54,450 nucleotides of DNA. Origin: an uncultured Verrucomicrobiota bacterium (GTDB lineage: Bacteria > Verrucomicrobiota > Verrucomicrobiia > Limisphaerales > UBA9464). Under the pieces are notes generated by a model. The model did not search any database and was not told where the DNA came from. It saw only the letters and a list, made by a program, of their open reading frames with translations. The position numbers and the translations under genes were made by a program. Location: the NCBI GenBank assembly GCA_903939515.1, contig CAJAHH010000127.1:1-54450 (forward strand), in the 5' to 3' direction. Positions 34,844-42,719 of this stretch are shown here, in pieces (positions within the stretch are counted from its first letter, which is position 1; every line of letters starts with the position of its first letter).

Positions 34844-36352
34844 ATGTTGATTCGGCACCTGGCGCTCCTCGCCCTGACTGTGGCGTTGTCGGCGGACACT
34901 CTTCCGGCCATCCCACCTCGGCCGGAGGCCCTCAAGTTTCCGGCCCTGAACTACGAGCCTCCGGACCCCCGACAGTACCGGGTGGCCCTGAAGGCCGGAC
35001 CCGTGGCGTATGTGGTTCCGGATCGGGAACTGCCGCTAGTGACGGTTTCCATTTTGGTGCGCTCCGGCGCCTACCTCGACCCGGTAGGGCAAGAGGGCCT
35101 GGCCGCGTTCACCGGCGGATTGCTGGTTCGGGGCGGAACCGCCACCAAGACGGCGGAGGCCTTGGACGAACGCCTGGCTTTCCTGGCGGCGCAAATGGCT
35201 GCGTCCATCGGTGACGACCTCGGCATGGTCAGCCTGAATCTCCTCTCCAAGGATTTGCCGGAAGGCTTGTCACTCTTGCGCGAAGTGCTGACCCAACCCC
35301 GATTCCAGGCCGACAAGCTCGAACTCCAACGCCAGCAAACCCTCCAAGCTCTCCAGCAGCGCAACGACGATTCCTCCTCCATCGAGGCCCGCGAACTGGA
35401 ATCTCTCAGCTACGGGAGTCAATTTTGGGCCGCGCGCCAGCCCACCTCGGTCAGCGTCAACTCCCTGAAACGCGAAGACCTCCAAGCCTTCCATCGACGC
35501 TGGTTCCATCCGACCAATTTCGTCGTGGCCGTCAGCGGCGACTTCGATCGTGACTCAATGGTCCAAGCACTGGAAAAACTCTTCGCTGATTGGCCGTTCC
35601 CAGGAGAAGTTCCGCCACCGATCCCCACGAATCTCAAGCCGGCCGCCCCCGGGGTCTATGTGGTCAACAAGGATGTTCCCCAGGGCCGTGTGTCGATACT
35701 GCTGCCCGGTGTGCTGCGCGATGACCCCGATTATCCGGCAATCTTGCTGATGAACGACATCCTCGGCGGAGGCGGTTTTACCTCCCGGATCATGAACCGT
35801 GTGCGCAGCGATGAGGGTTTGGCCTATTCGGCCGGCAGTTCGTTTCCCGCGGGCGTCTGGTACCCCTCGACCTTCCGGGCGGGCTTCCAGAGCAAGAGTC
35901 GCACGGTCGCCTACGCAACGAGCATCGTGCTCGAGGAAATGAAGCGCATGGCCTCAAGTCCCGTGACCGAGGAAGAACTCCAGACGGCCAAGCGATCGTT
36001 CATCGAGAGCTTCCCGGAGAACTTCAACACCAAGTCCAAGGTGGCCGGGATCTTGGCACGTGAAGAATTCACCGGCCGCTTTGCCAAGGCCCCCGACTTT
36101 TGGAAGGGATTCCGAGCGCGCCTCGAGCGCGTCCAACGCGACGACATTCAGCGAGTTGCCAAACAACACCTGCATCCGGAACGAGTCTCGATCCTGGTGG
36201 TGGGCAACCAAGAGGAAATCCTCAAAGGCCACCCCGACCACCCTATCTCGCTGGACAAACTGGTCTCGGCCCCGTTGACCGAATTGCCTCTGCGCGATCC
36301 CTTGACATTGGAACCCATTAAGGCTGAACCGGAGGCCGGGACGGCGAAATAG
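34844..36352 (+). CDS. M16-fold peptidase-like protein lacking the zinc motif
   Basis: The protein has 502 residues from an ATG with a signal segment (HLALLALTVALSADTLPA). The two M16 halves are present: 'VTVSILVRSGAYLDPVGQEGLAAF' at the start and 'GGGGFTSRIMNRVRSDEGLAYS' in the second half. The place of the catalytic HxxEH motif reads 'GLAAFTGGLLVRGG', so the zinc ligands are missing. Inactive M16 subunits normally pair with an active partner, but none is next to it here. The 3' end overlaps the convergent HTTM gene by 35 bp. Confidence 0.87.
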   Translation: MLIRHLALLALTVALSADTLPAIPPRPEALKFPALNYEPPDPRQYRVALKAGPVAYVVPDRELPLVTVSILVRSGAYLDPVGQEGLAAFTGGLLVRGGTATKTAEALDERLAFLAAQMAASIGDDLGMVSLNLLSKDLPEGLSLLREVLTQPRFQADKLELQRQQTLQALQQRNDDSSSIEARELESLSYGSQFWAARQPTSVSVNSLKREDLQAFHRRWFHPTNFVVAVSGDFDRDSMVQALEKLFADWPFPGEVPPPIPTNLKPAAPGVYVVNKDVPQGRVSILLPGVLRDDPDYPAILLMNDILGGGGFTSRIMNRVRSDEGLAYSAGSSFPAGVWYPSTFRAGFQSKSRTVAYATSIVLEEMKRMASSPVTEEELQTAKRSFIESFPENFNTKSKVAGILAREEFTGRFAKAPDFWKGFRARLERVQRDDIQRVAKQHLHPERVSILVVGNQEEILKGHPDHPISLDKLVSAPLTELPLRDPLTLEPIKAEPEAGTAK

Positions 36353-38657
36353 GCGCTGAGACGCCGGGAGCCGGAATCCAGACCGTGCCGTCGGGCTGAA
36401 GGCTGCCTGGGCTGCCCCGTTGCAAGTCCAAGATCCACGGATTATGCCCAAACCAGCGGACCGACTCCGAAGCCAGGTCTGCCGTCGGATCAACCACTGG
36501 ATTGAAGGGCCGACGATTGAGCGACAACTGAGTACGGGCGCGAACCTCCGGGCGGCGTCCCTGATCCGAGGCCCATGCATCGGCCACACGCTGAGCATAG
36601 CGGCGCAGCAAGAATGGCTGAGTGCTAATGTGCATGCCTTTGGACGGGCCAACATCCCGGAAAAGATTCCAACGAAACTCAACCCTTGTTCCGTCGGCTT
36701 CCGTCGATTCGGTCACATACCAACGCGGTAGCAAATCCCCCTCTCCCATTCCCAAGGGTTCGTGGAATACCCGCATGAGCCCCGCGGTCGCGGAAGCGCT
36801 TTCTTCGCGCCAGACAACCGGGTCAATTCTTGGCGGGAGAGAGGATCCTGGCCTCATGAGTTGGCGGTCTTCGATCACCAGGAAAACCCCAGAAGACGGG
36901 CGCGTGGCCGTCATAGCAAATGGATCCATGCGGCGCAGCACCGGCATGAGTTTGCCGTCACCGAAGCGCCCATTGAGGGTATTGAGTGCGTCCAAGGTTT
37001 CTTGAGGATTGCGGAAGGTATACCCCCGAGCTCGCATGGAGCGCTCGTAGCCTTCGAGGATGCGAGCCAGTGGGACGCTGCGGTTGACCGAATCCGGGAG
37101 GCGTCCGTACCGCTGTTTCCAGAGTTGCGAGATGCGAACCTTGGCGGCGGATTCAGACCGATCGGTGACGGAGGCTGAAAGAGTGTTGTAGAGAATTCGG
37201 TCCCCGGTCCAAGGGTCCAACACCACGACCACTTCCGGCAGCATCGCCCAATCACACTTTCCTGATTCCAACGGATGGTAGATCACCGGATCTCCACCCC
37301 AGGCTTTCCAGTCGATGCTTCCGGCTCCGGTGCCCGACGTGGAGGGCTGGATCACCGGATCGCGCAATGAAATCTCCACCGGAGTGCTCTGATACACCTC
37401 GGCCTTCAGGCGCCAACTCCATTCCAGACCTTCGAAGGTAACGCGGACATCCCCCGGGATCAGGACGTGCCGGATCGGGAATAGCCCCTGAAAGACAGTC
37501 CAGACCACCATTCCACTCACCGTCCACGCGTTCAGGGTGAAGGGCTTGGCCCACTTCCCTACCGGGACCGAAGACTGGCCCTTCCAACCCAAGGCGGCCC
37601 CAACTCCGGGCACCGCCACTAGGCCGCCCCAAAGCCAAGGCCAGTCGGGTGTCGGAATGCGCGGATTGCACAGCCAGCGAAACACTCGGGAAGGCCAATC
37701 CGGCTCGAGGAAGATCAGGGCCGTGGTGACCCCGAGCAGCGGAAACCAGACGATGTCATTGAAGAGGATAAAGTGATTAATCCCATGAAAGATCCCCATC
37801 AGGACGATTCCCAAAAAGCGGGTCCGACGGACCAGCAGCAACAGGCCAATAGACAAATCAAAGACGGCTCCAATCCAACTGAGACCCAGCGCCAGCGCCG
37901 AGGAATGAACCCACCGCTCGATCATTCCCGCCCAATCATAGGGCAAGAGAAACTTCAAACGCGCCGTGACCCACGGTTTTTCCAGGAAGATTCGAATCGG
38001 ATAGGCATCGACCATCCAATCGGTATTCAGCTTGGCCACTCCGGCATAGAAATAGGTGATCACCAATTGCGCCCGGAGAAGCCAAATAGGCCAAAATGGG
38101 ATGAGCACCGTGCCGGTACGCACCGTCTTCGAGGCATCCAAACTAAACCGGGCTGCAGCCGGCAGAAACGGCATCAGGAAGAGCACCAACAGCTCGAGGT
38201 AGTAGTAGCTCATCCAGTAAGTCCGCGTGGACTCCACCGCGTACAAGTAGCCCCAGGCCAAAAAGGTCAGCACGGTCGAGGCCCGGTACCGGAAACCCAA
38301 TCCCATGCCAATCGCGCCGAGGCCCAGCAACACTCCGACCCCCTGAATCCAGGGCGTCGGGAGGAGCGGCAACCATCCGAACCCGGCATAAGGAAGATGG
38401 AAGGTCACCTCGCGACCGGCGTAATAAACCTCGAGATGAGACCGCCCGCCGGAAGACTCGGAAGGCAGGAAGAGCGAAATGGCCTCCAACAGCATCACCA
38501 AGCCGACGGCGATGCGGAAGACTGCCAGGGACTCCGCGCTCACCGCGCGATCCCACCCGAGGGCACGAGCCCACGACTCCCACCGGGCCCGCCAACCGGT
38601 ACTGGCATCCAAAGGCAATGAGGGACCCACGCCTGATCCTGAAGCAGGCAGACTCAT
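36318..38657 (-). CDS. HTTM (vitamin K-dependent gamma-carboxylase-like) membrane protein
   Basis: The 779-residue protein begins with multiple membrane helices (about residues 45-370) carrying the HTTM pattern 'VFRIAVGLVMLLEAISLF', 'YYAGREVTFHLPY' and 'LRAQLVITYFYAGVAKLNTDW'. This pattern is shared with the catalytic part of gamma-glutamyl carboxylase. The C-terminal half (about 380-779) is soluble and beta-rich with no recognised domain. Bacterial HTTM proteins have unknown reactions; a carboxylase or quinone-linked role is only a family guess. It overlaps the M16 gene convergently. Confidence 0.78.
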   Translation of the reverse strand: MSLPASGSGVGPSLPLDASTGWRARWESWARALGWDRAVSAESLAVFRIAVGLVMLLEAISLFLPSESSGGRSHLEVYYAGREVTFHLPYAGFGWLPLLPTPWIQGVGVLLGLGAIGMGLGFRYRASTVLTFLAWGYLYAVESTRTYWMSYYYLELLVLFLMPFLPAAARFSLDASKTVRTGTVLIPFWPIWLLRAQLVITYFYAGVAKLNTDWMVDAYPIRIFLEKPWVTARLKFLLPYDWAGMIERWVHSSALALGLSWIGAVFDLSIGLLLLVRRTRFLGIVLMGIFHGINHFILFNDIVWFPLLGVTTALIFLEPDWPSRVFRWLCNPRIPTPDWPWLWGGLVAVPGVGAALGWKGQSSVPVGKWAKPFTLNAWTVSGMVVWTVFQGLFPIRHVLIPGDVRVTFEGLEWSWRLKAEVYQSTPVEISLRDPVIQPSTSGTGAGSIDWKAWGGDPVIYHPLESGKCDWAMLPEVVVVLDPWTGDRILYNTLSASVTDRSESAAKVRISQLWKQRYGRLPDSVNRSVPLARILEGYERSMRARGYTFRNPQETLDALNTLNGRFGDGKLMPVLRRMDPFAMTATRPSSGVFLVIEDRQLMRPGSSLPPRIDPVVWREESASATAGLMRVFHEPLGMGEGDLLPRWYVTESTEADGTRVEFRWNLFRDVGPSKGMHISTQPFLLRRYAQRVADAWASDQGRRPEVRARTQLSLNRRPFNPVVDPTADLASESVRWFGHNPWILDLQRGSPGSLQPDGTVWIPAPGVSAPISPSRPPVQP

Positions 38658-38818
38658 TGGATGACGGTAGGGCCGTTGCTCAGCGGCCCTGAAGCCTCAC
38701 TCCTGCAGCTGCTCACAGGGAATTGAGCGAGAGGAAACAATCCAACCATTTTCCGTTTGGTTGAACCCCAGCAAAATCCATAGCGTTCACACACGACCCC
38801 TCGAAGGGCCCTCTGACG

Positions 38819-40771
38819 ATGTACACCCGAGCCTACGACTGCCCCAACTGCGGTGCCGCCGTGCCCTTTCCCTCGGCCATCGTGGTGTTCGCGGTCTGCG
38901 GATTCTGTCGCTCGAATGTGATCCGCAGGGATGCGGATGCAGTGCTCGAGCACTTGGGCCGACAAGCCCAACTTCCGCCGGACTTGAGTCCGATACGGAT
39001 TGGTACCTGCGGCGTTTACACATGTCATCGCTTCACAGTGACCGGTCGTATCCGAGTCGGTTACGAACAAGGTTCTTGGAATGAGTGGCTCATCGATTTT
39101 GGGGAGAATCGATGGGGTTGGATCGCCGAAGCGCAGGGGTTCTATGCGGCCAGCTTCGAAATCGCAGCGCCACCGGACCTCCCCGAAGCCAGCGCACTGA
39201 CCTTGGGAGCAATCCTTCGAATCGGGGAGGTGGACTACAGCGTCCGGGATATTAAATCGACCCAGATACTGGGCAGCGAGGGGGCCCTCCCCATGGTCGC
39301 GGTACCGGGCCGCACCGCAGTGAGCATTGATCTCGGTGCACCCAACCGGCAATTCGCCAACGTGGAGTTCTCCGCGGACGGGGTTCGAGTCTTCATCGGA
39401 CACAGCCTGACCTTCGCGGAACTCGAGTTCACCGACCTGCGCCCACTGCCGGGTTGGACGACCGACCGGTTGGAAAAAGAAGCGGCCGGCAGCGACGCTC
39501 TCAACTGTCCCACCTGCGGTGCAGCACTAGAATTGCAGGCGGCCGGCCAAACCATGCGAGCCTTGTGCGGTCATTGCGGATCGCTGTTGGACACCTCCCA
39601 CCCCCAACTCCAGTGCATTGAACAGACCATTGCGGCCCAACCGACCCTCATTATCCCCATCGGCCAACGCGGGCGTTTCGATGGCGTGGACTACGCCTGT
39701 ATCGGTTTCGTCCGCCGAAAGGATACCGAAGGCTATTCGTGGCAGGAATACCTGCTGTTCAACCCCTTCGCGGGATTTCGGTGGCTAGTCGCCTACGACG
39801 GGCACTGGAGCTGGATCACCCTGCTTCAGGAGGAACCACGCATTGTCGACTCAATACCCGTGCACGATGGCCAAGGATACCGCCTTTTCACATCCGGTTC
39901 AGCAACAGTGACCGAGGTCTGGGGAGAGTTCTACTGGGCGGTGCGTCTGGGCGAACGCACCCTTCTTTCCGACTACATTGCTCCGCCGAACATACTTTCC
40001 TCGGAGCAGTATCCAGAACTAACTGAGGAGACTTGGTCACAGGGCCACTATCTGGAACCAGAGGTGGTCTTCAGCGCCTTCGGCCTGACCGGACCTCCGC
40101 GAGAACGCTCAGGAACCTACCTCAACCAACCCAACCCGCATGCCGAAAAGGGCCGCACCCTGCGCTGGCTGCTGCCGGTGTTCGGGATCCTCTGGCTGCT
40201 CATTTCGCTCATCAGTGCGGGCACCAAGGCCAATGAGTCGGCCTTCCGGGAGGAGTTTACCTTCGATTTGTCCGGCACCAATAAGACGCGGGTCTCGGCC
40301 CCGTTCCGTATCGCTGGCAGCCACCCTCAGTCGCTGCAATTTGATTTCATTACTCCAGTGAACCAATCCTGGGTCGAACTGGACGTGGATCTGGTGAATA
40401 CCCAGACCAAGGCCGTCCGCGAGCTGAGCCTCGGGGCAGAGTACTGGAGCGGCGTCGACGAAGGCGAATCCTGGTCGGAAGGCAATCAGCAGGCCACCGA
40501 ACTCATCCCGGCCGTCGAACCGGGCGAGTACCAACTAGTCATGGACATCGACGGTTCCCCCGAACTGGGCCAAGCCGAATTCCGCCTCGAGATCACCCGC
40601 GATGTAATGGTTTGGAGCAATGTCCTCCTCGGTCTGATTCTGCTGTTTGCCTACCCGCTCTTCCGCTGGATCCGCGAACATGCCTTCGAGCGGGAGCGCT
40701 GGTCCCTCAGCGACCTCTCACCTTACACCCCCATCACGACGAGTTGGGACAGCGATTCGGACGACGACTAA
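38819..40771 (+). CDS. Double zinc-ribbon DUF4178 membrane protein
   Basis: The 650-residue protein contains two copies of a zinc-ribbon plus DUF4178 unit. The first is CPNCG...CGFC (about residues 8-32), then 'GYEQGSWNEWLIDFGENRWGWI'. The second is CPTCG...CGHC (about 222-250), then 'GYSWQEYLLFNPFAGFRWLV'. A membrane helix (LLPVFGILWLLISLISAG, near 450), a beta-sandwich-like region and a second helix (VMVWSNVLLGLILLFAYPLF, near 605) follow, then an acidic C-terminus ending DSDSDDD. DUF4178 genes occur next to polyamine genes and DUF350 in many bacteria, and this copy heads such an operon. The biochemical role is unknown. GAAGG precedes the ATG. Confidence 0.85.
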   Translation: MYTRAYDCPNCGAAVPFPSAIVVFAVCGFCRSNVIRRDADAVLEHLGRQAQLPPDLSPIRIGTCGVYTCHRFTVTGRIRVGYEQGSWNEWLIDFGENRWGWIAEAQGFYAASFEIAAPPDLPEASALTLGAILRIGEVDYSVRDIKSTQILGSEGALPMVAVPGRTAVSIDLGAPNRQFANVEFSADGVRVFIGHSLTFAELEFTDLRPLPGWTTDRLEKEAAGSDALNCPTCGAALELQAAGQTMRALCGHCGSLLDTSHPQLQCIEQTIAAQPTLIIPIGQRGRFDGVDYACIGFVRRKDTEGYSWQEYLLFNPFAGFRWLVAYDGHWSWITLLQEEPRIVDSIPVHDGQGYRLFTSGSATVTEVWGEFYWAVRLGERTLLSDYIAPPNILSSEQYPELTEETWSQGHYLEPEVVFSAFGLTGPPRERSGTYLNQPNPHAEKGRTLRWLLPVFGILWLLISLISAGTKANESAFREEFTFDLSGTNKTRVSAPFRIAGSHPQSLQFDFITPVNQSWVELDVDLVNTQTKAVRELSLGAEYWSGVDEGESWSEGNQQATELIPAVEPGEYQLVMDIDGSPELGQAEFRLEITRDVMVWSNVLLGLILLFAYPLFRWIREHAFERERWSLSDLSPYTPITTSWDSDSDDD

Positions 40772-40792
40772 CCGGCCCCCAACCTTCCCACC

Positions 40793-40939
40793 ATGCGCAT
40801 CAAAACCCCCGTTTACCTGGCCTTTGGAACGGCCCTTTGCCTTTATCTGGCGGCTGCCGGACGCAATGGCTACAGCCTCATGAAGACCTTTTCCCCCTCA
40901 CGCCTCCTGCCTCACTCTCCTGCCACCCAACACAAATAA
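40793..40939 (+). CDS. 48-residue membrane microprotein
   Basis: The ATG at 40793 opens a 48-codon frame starting MRIKTPVYLAFGTALCLYLA, with one short hydrophobic helix (about residues 7-23) and a basic, Pro/His-rich tail ending PATQHK. It fills most of the gap between DUF4178 and DUF350: 21 bp after the former and 3 bp before the latter. The tight fit suggests a real gene. No homology is recognised. It may be a small accessory subunit of the membrane system. Confidence 0.6.
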   Translation: MRIKTPVYLAFGTALCLYLAAAGRNGYSLMKTFSPSRLLPHSPATQHK

Positions 40940-40942
40940 CCC

Positions 40943-41182
40943 ATGAGTCTCTTCGACTTCGTCCCCCCCTTCGCCACATTCGTACCCGCCCTGGTCAACA
41001 GCGTCGTGTTCTCGGTCATCGGCCTGGTGACCTTCTTGGTATGTTTTTTCATCGTCGACAAGCTGACTCCCGGAGAACTCTGGAAGGAATTGGTGGAACG
41101 GAAAAACACGGCCGTGGCCATCTTCTTTGGGTGTCTGGCCCTCGGGATGAGCCTTATCATCGCTGCCTGCCTCCACGGATAG
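40943..41182 (+). CDS. DUF350 membrane protein
   Basis: The 79-residue protein has two membrane helices: 'ALVNSVVFSVIGLVTFLVCFFIVDKLTPG' and 'NTAVAIFFGCLALGMSLIIAACLHG'. The 'FxxxDKLTPG' and 'KNTAVAI' blocks are DUF350 (YjfL) hallmarks. This is the short one-unit form; longer relatives carry two copies. DUF350 proteins are found beside polyamine or glutathionylspermidine genes and are thought to form a channel or scaffold. It lies 3 bp after the microprotein and 22 bp before the SpeE-like gene. Confidence 0.88.
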   Translation: MSLFDFVPPFATFVPALVNSVVFSVIGLVTFLVCFFIVDKLTPGELWKELVERKNTAVAIFFGCLALGMSLIIAACLHG

Positions 41183-41204
41183 TCGGTCCGCCTTTTGGCA
41201 CCGC

Positions 41205-42719
41205 ATGAACGATCGCGCCTCTCGCCTCCTGCTCCTGGGGAGCGTGTTTGTCATCGCCACCTGCGGGTTGGTCTATGAGTTAATTGCCGGCACCATCGCC
41301 AGCTACCTCCTCGGCGATTCCATCACGCAGTTCTCCACGGTGATCGGCGTCTACCTGTCCGCCATGGGAGCGGGCTCATGGCTCTCCAAATTCATCGACC
41401 GGCACGAAGGGTGGATCTTTGTCCAAGTCCAACTGCTCATTGGACTCATCGGGGGCTGCTCGGCGGCCCTGCTGTTTCTTCTATTCCCGATCGTCACGTC
41501 CTTTCGGGTGCCGCTGTACGGGCTCATCTTTCTGGTGGGCATGCTCGTCGGACTGGAGATCCCCCTGCTCTTGCGCCTGCTCAAAGACCGCATCGAATTC
41601 AAGGACCTCGTCGCCCGGGTTTTCACCTTCGACTACATCGGAGCGCTGCTGGCATCATTGCTCTTCCCGTTGGTTCTGGTGCCGCATCTGGGACTAGTCC
41701 GCTCCAGCTTCCTCTTCGGTATGCTCAATGTGGTCGTGGGGCTCATGAGCGCCTGGCTGCTCATACCGCGCGGACCAAAACGCCGCCTCCTTTCAGTGAG
41801 CGGATTCCTGCTGCTGGGGGGCCTGTTGGTGGGATTCATCGCCTCCGAACGCCTCATGGCGTGGTCCGAACGCTCGGCCTACACCGATACGGTCATTTAC
41901 GCCAAGTCGTCCCCCTACCAGCGCATCGTGCTCACCCGCAACGGGGCGGACCTTCGACTGCACCTCAACGGCAACTTGCAATTCAGCTCGCGCGACGAAT
42001 ACCGGTATCATGAAGCATTGGTGCACCCGGGATTGGCCCGACTGCACACGGCCCGTTCAGTGCTCGTGCTCGGGGGCGGTGATGGATTGGCAGTCCGTGA
42101 AATCCTCCGGTATTCCAACGTGCAAAAAATCACATTGGTAGACCTCGACGGGGACATGACCCGCCTCTTCCAGACACAACCCCTGCTGACACGACTTAAT
42201 GGGAATGCGCTGAACGCGCCGACGGTTTCCGTGGTCAACGCCGATGCCTTCACCTGGTTCGCCACCAACCGTCAGCGCTTCGATTTCGTGGTCGCTGATT
42301 TCCCAGACCCCTCGAATTTCAGTCTCGGAAAACTGTACACCACCACCTTTTTCCAACGCGTCCGTTCCACGTTGGAACCCGGCGGAGCCTTGGTTGTGCA
42401 ATGCACCTCACCCTATGTCGCCCGAAAGACCTTCTGGTGCGTGAACGAAACCCTGCGAGCCTCCGGTTTTTCGCACACGGCCCCGTATCACCTCTACGTG
42501 CCCAGCTTCGGCGAATGGGGCTTTATCCTCGCTTCTGATCAACCCCTAGTCGCCCCGCTGCAACTGCCGACCGGACTGCGCTACCTGACCGAGAACTCCG
42601 CTCGGAACTTGTTTGATTTTCCGCCCGACATGACGGCGGTCCCCGTCGAGGTGCATCGCCTGAACAACCAAATGCTGGTGCGCTACTTCGAGGAGGAGTG
42701 GGCCCACTATGTCCACTGA
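41205..42719 (+). CDS. Membrane-embedded spermidine-synthase-like aminopropyltransferase
   Basis: The 504-residue protein has an N-terminal block of about seven membrane helices (residues 5-215) fused to a SpeE-like domain. That domain has the SAM/dcSAM site 'VLVLGGGDGLAVREIL' near residue 286 and the catalytic-type 'VVADFPDPSNFSLGKLYTTTFF' block. It would transfer an aminopropyl group from decarboxylated SAM, made by SpeD in the same operon, to an amine acceptor. The membrane half sets it apart from cytosolic SpeE, so the acceptor may be membrane-bound or exported. It overlaps the FAD gene by 11 bp. Confidence 0.88.
   Translation: MNDRASRLLLLGSVFVIATCGLVYELIAGTIASYLLGDSITQFSTVIGVYLSAMGAGSWLSKFIDRHEGWIFVQVQLLIGLIGGCSAALLFLLFPIVTSFRVPLYGLIFLVGMLVGLEIPLLLRLLKDRIEFKDLVARVFTFDYIGALLASLLFPLVLVPHLGLVRSSFLFGMLNVVVGLMSAWLLIPRGPKRRLLSVSGFLLLGGLLVGFIASERLMAWSERSAYTDTVIYAKSSPYQRIVLTRNGADLRLHLNGNLQFSSRDEYRYHEALVHPGLARLHTARSVLVLGGGDGLAVREILRYSNVQKITLVDLDGDMTRLFQTQPLLTRLNGNALNAPTVSVVNADAFTWFATNRQRFDFVVADFPDPSNFSLGKLYTTTFFQRVRSTLEPGGALVVQCTSPYVARKTFWCVNETLRASGFSHTAPYHLYVPSFGEWGFILASDQPLVAPLQLPTGLRYLTENSARNLFDFPPDMTAVPVEVHRLNNQMLVRYFEEEWAHYVH

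Noticed and set aside
38654-39403. Minus-strand frame of 249 codons opposite DUF4178
   Set aside because: The plus strand encodes clear zinc-ribbon and DUF4178 motifs; the minus frame has none.
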